A stretch of DNA of 64,000 nt from Blautia parvula (GTDB taxonomy: Bacteria > Bacillota > Clostridia > Lachnospirales > Lachnospiraceae). Both the position numbers and the translations under genes were made by a program. Positions 60,473 to 64,000 of this stretch are shown in pieces. The number at the start of each line of letters is the position of its first letter. Within the stretch, counting starts at the first letter, position 1. Where the stretch lies: assembly GCF_020215665.1 (NCBI RefSeq), contig NZ_CP084061.1, forward strand, positions 5,926,501 through 5,990,500, written 5' to 3'. The notes beneath the pieces were generated by a model, which worked only from the letters and a program-made list of their open reading frames with translations, was not told where the DNA came from and did no database searches.

Positions 60473-60955
60473 ATGGATAATAATGGACTGACCCATTTTG
60501 ACGGGGAAGGAAATGCGATCATGGTGGATGTGTCCGGCAAGGATGTGACAAGCCGTACAGCCACAGCAAAGGGCAGCATTCATGTAAACCGTGAAGTCAT
60601 GGACGCGGTGGTGAACCACACAGCAAAAAAAGGTGACGTGCTGGGTGTGGCCCGTGTGGCCGGCATCATGGCAGTGAAACAGACGTCATCCCTGATTCCC
60701 ATGTGCCACACACTGCTGATCAGCAAATGCAGTGTGGACTTTGAGACAGACCAGGAAAACCTGACCATTACAGCCATCTGCACAGCAAAAGTGGAAGGAA
60801 GGACCGGTGTGGAGATGGAAGCTCTCACAGGAGCCAGTGTGGCGCTTCTCACCATCTATGATATGTGCAAGGCCATTGACAAAGGCATGGTCCTGTCTGG
60901 GATTCATCTGGTGGAGAAAAAGGGCGGCAAAAGCGGGGATTTTTATTTCAAATGA
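60473..60955 (+). CDS. moaC: Cyclic pyranopterin monophosphate synthase MoaC
   Basis: A 160-residue protein with [29 protein letters not shown] (active-site Cys-His) and [19 protein letters not shown]. It acts after MoaA in molybdopterin formation. GAGGAG lies upstream. A mog/moaB gene follows, but no moaA is in view. Confidence 0.95.
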   Translation: MDNNGLTHFDGEGNAIMVDVSGKDVTSRTATAKGSIHVNREVMDAVVNHTAKKGDVLGVARVAGIMAVKQTSSLIPMCHTLLISKCSVDFETDQENLTITAICTAKVEGRTGVEMEALTGASVALLTIYDMCKAIDKGMVLSGIHLVEKKGGKSGDFYFK

Positions 60956-61012
60956 CAAATATTCCATATAAACATGCTTTTTATTGCAATCAAAAGGATT
61001 GGGGGAATTTTT

Positions 61013-61504
61013 ATGAGAAGAGCAGCAGTGATAACATCGAGTGACAGCGGATATGCAGGAGAGAGAGAGGATATGAGTGCGCCTGTCATCTGTGAGATTC
61101 TGGAGAAAGCCGGCTATCAGATTACATACAAGATACTGCTCCCTGATGAGAGGGGCATGCTGAGCCGTGAGATGGCAAGGCTGGCAGATGAGAACATCGC
61201 AGATCTGATCCTCACCACAGGCGGAACGGGCTTCTCGCCCAGAGACTGCATGCCGGAGGCTACCATGGACATCTGTGAAAGACAGGTACCGGGTATTCCT
61301 GAGGCTATGCGGGCATACAGCATGCAGATCACGAAACGGGCCATGCTGAGCCGTCAGGCAGCAGGCATCAGAAAACAGGCACTGATCATCAATCTTCCGG
61401 GGAGCCCGAAGGCGGTGAGAGAATGCCTGGAGTATATTCTGCCGGAACTAGAACACGGCCTGGATATCCTGCAGGGAACCGCACACAATTGCGCCAGAAC
61501 GTGA
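61013..61504 (+). CDS. Molybdopterin adenylyltransferase family (MogA/MoaB)
   Basis: A 163-residue MoCF-fold protein with TSSDSGYAGEREDMS, LTTGGTGFSPRD and NLPGSPKAVRECLEYILP. It adenylates molybdopterin before metal insertion. I took ATG 61013, with GGGGGAA upstream; an earlier in-frame ATG at 60974 would add 13 residues unlike the family. Confidence 0.92.
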   Translation: MRRAAVITSSDSGYAGEREDMSAPVICEILEKAGYQITYKILLPDERGMLSREMARLADENIADLILTTGGTGFSPRDCMPEATMDICERQVPGIPEAMRAYSMQITKRAMLSRQAAGIRKQALIINLPGSPKAVRECLEYILPELEHGLDILQGTAHNCART

Positions 61505-61569
61505 CCATAGAGGACAGGCATCTGCAAGACGGGCAGAACAAAACGGTATAATAAGCTTGAAAATAGACA

Positions 61570-61615
61570 GGGATGTGATACGGAGACCAGGATCAGCCGT
61601 AGAACGTCCCTTTTT
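61570..61615 (+). terminator. Terminator after the molybdenum cofactor genes
   Basis: GGGATGT (61570-61576) pairs with ACGTCCC (61604-61610) with one G-U, with inner TACGG/CCGTA, then TTTTT. Confidence 0.8.
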
Positions 61616-61639
61616 AAATTTAAAATTATTTCATACGTG

Positions 61640-61667
61640 CACCCAAATACCCTTCGGATTCGTCTAA
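61640..61667 (+). promoter_or_regulatory. Candidate ECF-type promoter for the sigma/anti-sigma operon
   Basis: CACCCAAAT (from 61640) is followed 16 bases after CACCC by CGTCTAA (61661-61667). A CGTC-type -10 is typical of ECF sigma factors, which usually control their own operon. Downstream is the perfect palindrome TGAACCGGTTCA (61684-61695), which also resembles an ECF -35 (TGAACC) or an operator. Confidence 0.45.
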
Positions 61668-61767
61668 TGTATGTAAAAGACAATGAACCGGTTCAAAATA
61701 TACAGCCAGTGTACCACTCCCCAAAAGGGAAATGCTTAGGCAGGACGCTGACAGAGAGGAGAACAGC

Positions 61768-62262
61768 ATGTGGCTTGTAAAAAAGGCCCAGAGAGGGGAC
61801 GCCGATGCTTTTGTGGAGCTGATTGAGCAGAACAAACAGGCAATGTACAAAGTAGCCAGAAGCTATCTGAGCTGTGAGGCAGATATTGCCGACGCCATGT
61901 CAGAGGCAGTGCTTTCTGCCTATGAGCATTTGGCAGAGCTTAAGTCCGCCGCGTATTTCAAAACCTGGCTTACCAGAATCCTGATCAACTGCTGCAAAGA
62001 CATCCTGCGGCAGCAGGGCAGATGCACCGTAGTGGAACAGGTGCCTGAAGAAGGAGCGGTGGAAGAGATGCAGAGCAACAGTGGATTCACAGATCTGATA
62101 CAGGAGCTTCCGAAGGATTTCCGGATGATTTTTGTCCTGTACTATGGGGAGGGTTTCTGTACCAGAGAGATAGCAGAACTTCTCGACATCAGTGAAAATA
62201 CAGTAAAAAGCCGTCTGAGAAGAGGACGGATGAAGTTAAGTGATATCTTACAGCATCAATAA
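61768..62262 (+). CDS. ECF RNA polymerase sigma factor
   Basis: A 164-residue protein with only regions 2 and 4. Region 2 (DADAFVELIEQNKQAMYKVA, then AYFKTWLTRILINCC) and region 4 (VLYYGEGFCTREIAELL, then ISENTVKSRLRRGR) are clear. The ATG at 61768 has GAGGAG 5-6 bases upstream; the in-frame ATG at 61732 lacks one. An anti-sigma gene follows after 12 bases. Probable signal: envelope stress, inferred only from family habits. Confidence 0.92.
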   Translation: MWLVKKAQRGDADAFVELIEQNKQAMYKVARSYLSCEADIADAMSEAVLSAYEHLAELKSAAYFKTWLTRILINCCKDILRQQGRCTVVEQVPEEGAVEEMQSNSGFTDLIQELPKDFRMIFVLYYGEGFCTREIAELLDISENTVKSRLRRGRMKLSDILQHQ

Positions 62263-62274
62263 AGGAGGCACACT

Positions 62275-63426
62275 ATGAATTATACAGAAAATGAAATGAA
62301 ACAGATCCTGGAACAGGAAGTAGAGATACCGAAAAAAGTGGATGAACGCCTGCAGGACACTTACAGCCGGATCCGCAGCCAGAACAAGACAAGAACCAAC
62401 TATGCCAAAAAGTCCTGGCGCATGATCACGGCAGCAGCGGCAGCCGTAGTCCTCACCCTCACCGTAACCGGCGGCACAGCAGCGGCAGCTTACCTTTCCG
62501 AGCACACGGATTTCTTCCAGGGCATGTTCGGAAACACCACAAAATCTTCCCAGGAACACACCCAGATCCTTGCGGACCCGGATAAAGAGGACGGCATGAT
62601 GGCTGACCTCCCAGGCAAAGAATACGTTCCGGTAGATGAGGAAAAAGCTGACGCCCTCATAGGCGGCAATATAACCGAGGTGAACATCACCAAAGAGATT
62701 GGTGATCACACCCTTACCATAGAGAACATTGTCACAGACGGCAACGGCATGCTCATGTCTATGACCCTGGAAAGACAGGGAGGAGTCACTGCACTGTACG
62801 CGGATGACGAGACAAACCGCACAAAAGGTGCCTATTTCTCCCAGGAATCCAACTTCTCCTTCTGTTTTGAAGATCAGGAAGGAAACCCTGCCGGTGAATT
62901 CATGTATGTAGACACAGAAAAGAGCACACCTGATAAATACTATATTTATGATTACATGATATGGGGCAGTGCAGAAAACACCTCAAACCAGCCCAGACTG
63001 CACATTTACACCTATCCCGTTACCTTCGGCGAGCTTCAGGAGATGAACGAGACAGACCCGGAAAAGAGAAATCAGATAGAAGTGACAGAAGATTACGTGG
63101 ACCTTCCCCAGTGCGAAACCGTCTCCATGCAGTCCCTGTCCCGGGATGATACCTGGATATGTTCCTATTCCCCCATCTCCATGAACATCAACATGTCCGC
63201 TCAGGCCCCCGAAGAAGAGGCCCAGGACCCGTACTGCATCAAATACATTGAACTCAAATACAAAGACGGCACCAGCTACGTCATCTACGATCAGGACGAA
63301 CTCGACAACACAGGCTACATCTGCGGCGTAGACACCGAATTCCGCCTGACCTACAACCGCATCGTAAACCCGGAAGACATCACCCAGATCCTCATCAACG
63401 ACAACGTTTACGATGTAAACGAATAA
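62275..63426 (+). CDS. DUF4179-type anti-sigma factor
   Basis: A 383-residue single-pass protein. The cytosolic N-terminal 60 residues (EVEIPKKVDERLQDTYSRIR) should bind the sigma factor; the helix MITAAAAAVVLTLTVTGG leads to an extracellular beta-rich domain that begins YLSEHTDFFQGMFG, as in DUF4179 proteins. AAAGGAGG precedes the ATG. Third codon positions are strongly C-biased, far more than in the sigma gene just before it, which suggests a different history or local composition effect. Confidence 0.85.
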   Translation: MNYTENEMKQILEQEVEIPKKVDERLQDTYSRIRSQNKTRTNYAKKSWRMITAAAAAVVLTLTVTGGTAAAAYLSEHTDFFQGMFGNTTKSSQEHTQILADPDKEDGMMADLPGKEYVPVDEEKADALIGGNITEVNITKEIGDHTLTIENIVTDGNGMLMSMTLERQGGVTALYADDETNRTKGAYFSQESNFSFCFEDQEGNPAGEFMYVDTEKSTPDKYYIYDYMIWGSAENTSNQPRLHIYTYPVTFGELQEMNETDPEKRNQIEVTEDYVDLPQCETVSMQSLSRDDTWICSYSPISMNINMSAQAPEEEAQDPYCIKYIELKYKDGTSYVIYDQDELDNTGYICGVDTEFRLTYNRIVNPEDITQILINDNVYDVNE

Positions 63427-63464
63427 CCAACAACAATTCAAACTAACCAACAGTTTTATTAAAA

Positions 63465-63498
63465 ATGAGCTGTCCCCTATTTCCGGGAGACAGCTCAT
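63465..63498. terminator. Hairpin after the sigma/anti-sigma operon
   Basis: ATGAGCTGTC at 63465-63474 pairs with GACAGCTCAT at 63489-63498, flanked by A-rich sequence upstream. There is no clean T-tract on the plus strand; on the minus strand it is followed by TTTTTAATAAAA, so it may also terminate leftward transcription. Confidence 0.6.
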
Positions 63499-63596
63499 CT
63501 TAAATTATATAACCTTCCGCCTGCAATATCATTAACAATGCTCTGTGGGTGTAAATTTCAACAGAATAATAAGAAAAATAACCGCTGCCACTGTCA

Positions 63597-63797
63597 GGGG
63601 AAAGAAAGGGCCGGAGGCCGGGATGCCTCTTTCGTCAGGCGAGGTTAAGCGGAGTGAGTCGAAGATCCACCTGCCCCAGACACTTGGTGAGGAAGTCATT
63701 GCTGACGAACCTAGTGACTGGGAGCAGGTTAGCTGAGACGCACGGAGCCTCGAGCAGGACGAAAGAGGCATCCCGGCCTCCGGCCCTTTCTTTCCCC
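63597..63797. ncRNA. Candidate large structured RNA: 201-nt element closed by a 40-bp perfect stem
   Basis: Arms at 63597-63636 and 63758-63797 are perfect reverse complements. The 121 bases between them fold into a further nested stack on the plus strand: CGAGG/CCTCG (63640-63644, 63748-63752), CCTGC+CCCAG with CTGGG-A-GCAGG (63670-63679, 63718-63728), CACTTGGT/ACCTAGTG with one mismatch (63681-63688, 63709-63716), and GTCA/TGAC around loop TTGC (63695-63706). Purine-rich internal loops (GAGTGAGTCGAAGA, GAGGAA) between helices are typical of structured RNAs. No open frame fits. Strand is unproven; the loop composition suggests plus. Size and complexity recall raiA-motif or HEARO-type RNAs, but I cannot assign a family. 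Confidence 0.65.
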
Positions 63798-63811
63798 GTC
63801 CGCTAAGCCAC

Positions 63812-64000
63812 CTATTTCCCCAGCCGTTCTCTGACTACTTCCATCGGCATCTCCCGCCCCGTCCATATCCGAAAGGCCTCCGCCCCCTGATACAACAACA
63901 TGGCATACCCATTAAACCCCTTACATCCCATCTCCTTCGCCATCCGCAGCAGCTTTGTCTCCCATGGATTATAAACAATATCCCCCACAGCCAGCCCCTC
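63812..64000 (-). CDS. aroE: Shikimate dehydrogenase, C-terminal 62 residues (cut by the window end)
   Basis: On the minus strand the frame is open from the window edge to a TAG at 63812-63814. The translated end contains DIVYNPWETKLLRMA, GYAMLLYQGAEAF and a final helix, matching the C-terminal part of AroE (the YxPxxT and GxxMLxxQ motifs that bind NADP and shikimate). AroE reduces 3-dehydroshikimate in aromatic amino acid synthesis. The structured RNA element lies directly downstream, 14 bases after the stop. Confidence 0.9.
   Translation of the reverse strand, partial: EGLAVGDIVYNPWETKLLRMAKEMGCKGFNGYAMLLYQGAEAFRIWTGREMPMEVVRERLGK

Noticed and set aside
61540-61615. A second small-RNA candidate: TATAAT near 61544 followed by a terminator
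   Set aside because: The transcript would be under about 65 bases and consist almost wholly of the terminator; no good -35 element.
63532-63771. Short open frames on both strands across the structured RNA element
   Set aside because: They are formed by the inverted repeat itself, have no ribosome binding site and no family resemblance.

Overview
The window looks like a chromosomal segment from a Gram-positive, spore-forming anaerobe of the Lachnospiraceae, probably close to Blautia. I base this on the dcw gene order, the cluster def-fmt-rsmB-rlmN-prpC-prkC-rsgA-rpe-thiN, an ECF sigma factor paired with a DUF4179-type anti-sigma factor, a Spo0E-like small protein, a meso-diaminopimelate type MurE, and AGGAGG-like ribosome binding sites with frequent TTG starts. 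The genus is an inference. No phage, transposase or CRISPR array was seen.

Region 1 (1-7.8 kb) is strikingly AT-rich and encodes a cell-surface glycopolymer locus: the end of an ABC permease, its ATPase, a CDP-glycerol/ribitol-type polymerase, a TarI/IspD-type cytidylyltransferase, an NAD-dependent epimerase and an O-acyltransferase, then two convergent membrane-protein genes that look like halves of one DUF6077-like protein. Region 2 (7.8-18.8 kb) holds a 2,903-residue secreted repeat protein (ten degenerate Ig-plus-PPC-like modules, then eleven BIG2 domains) and an LtaS/MdoB-type phosphoglycerol transferase with a GBS_Bsp-like C-terminal domain. Regions 1 and 2 together look like a cell-envelope decoration zone.

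Region 3 (18.8-31.6 kb) has two identical tRNA-Leu(CAG) genes on the minus strand, carAB, uppP, a divergent flavin oxidoreductase and PucR-type regulator, a two-subunit ThrE-type exporter, a candidate small RNA, carbamate kinase, and a 566-bp intergenic stretch with two diverged copies of a palindromic element around a C-rich spacer.

Region 4 (31.6-46.6 kb) is housekeeping: murE, priA, def, fmt, rsmB, rlmN, the PrpC/PrkC phosphatase-kinase pair, rsgA, rpe, thiN, ychF, lgt and a Spo0E-like gene. Region 5 (46.7-60.3 kb) is the division and cell-wall cluster mraZ-rsmH-ftsL-pbp-spoVD-mraY-murD-ftsW-murA-divIB-ftsZ, with MraZ-type operator repeats upstream and a structured ftsZ leader. Cell-wall precursor synthesis (murE, mraY, murD, murA), lipid carrier recycling (uppP), PASTA kinase signalling and division therefore sit within about 40 kb.

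Region 6 (60.3-64 kb) holds moaC and mogA/moaB, an ECF sigma/anti-sigma pair, a 201-nt element closed by a perfect 40-bp inverted repeat with a further nested helix stack inside (very probably a large structured non-coding RNA), and the 3' end of aroE on the minus strand. That RNA element is the most interesting object in the window. All functional calls are from reading sequence and motifs; no database search was run.
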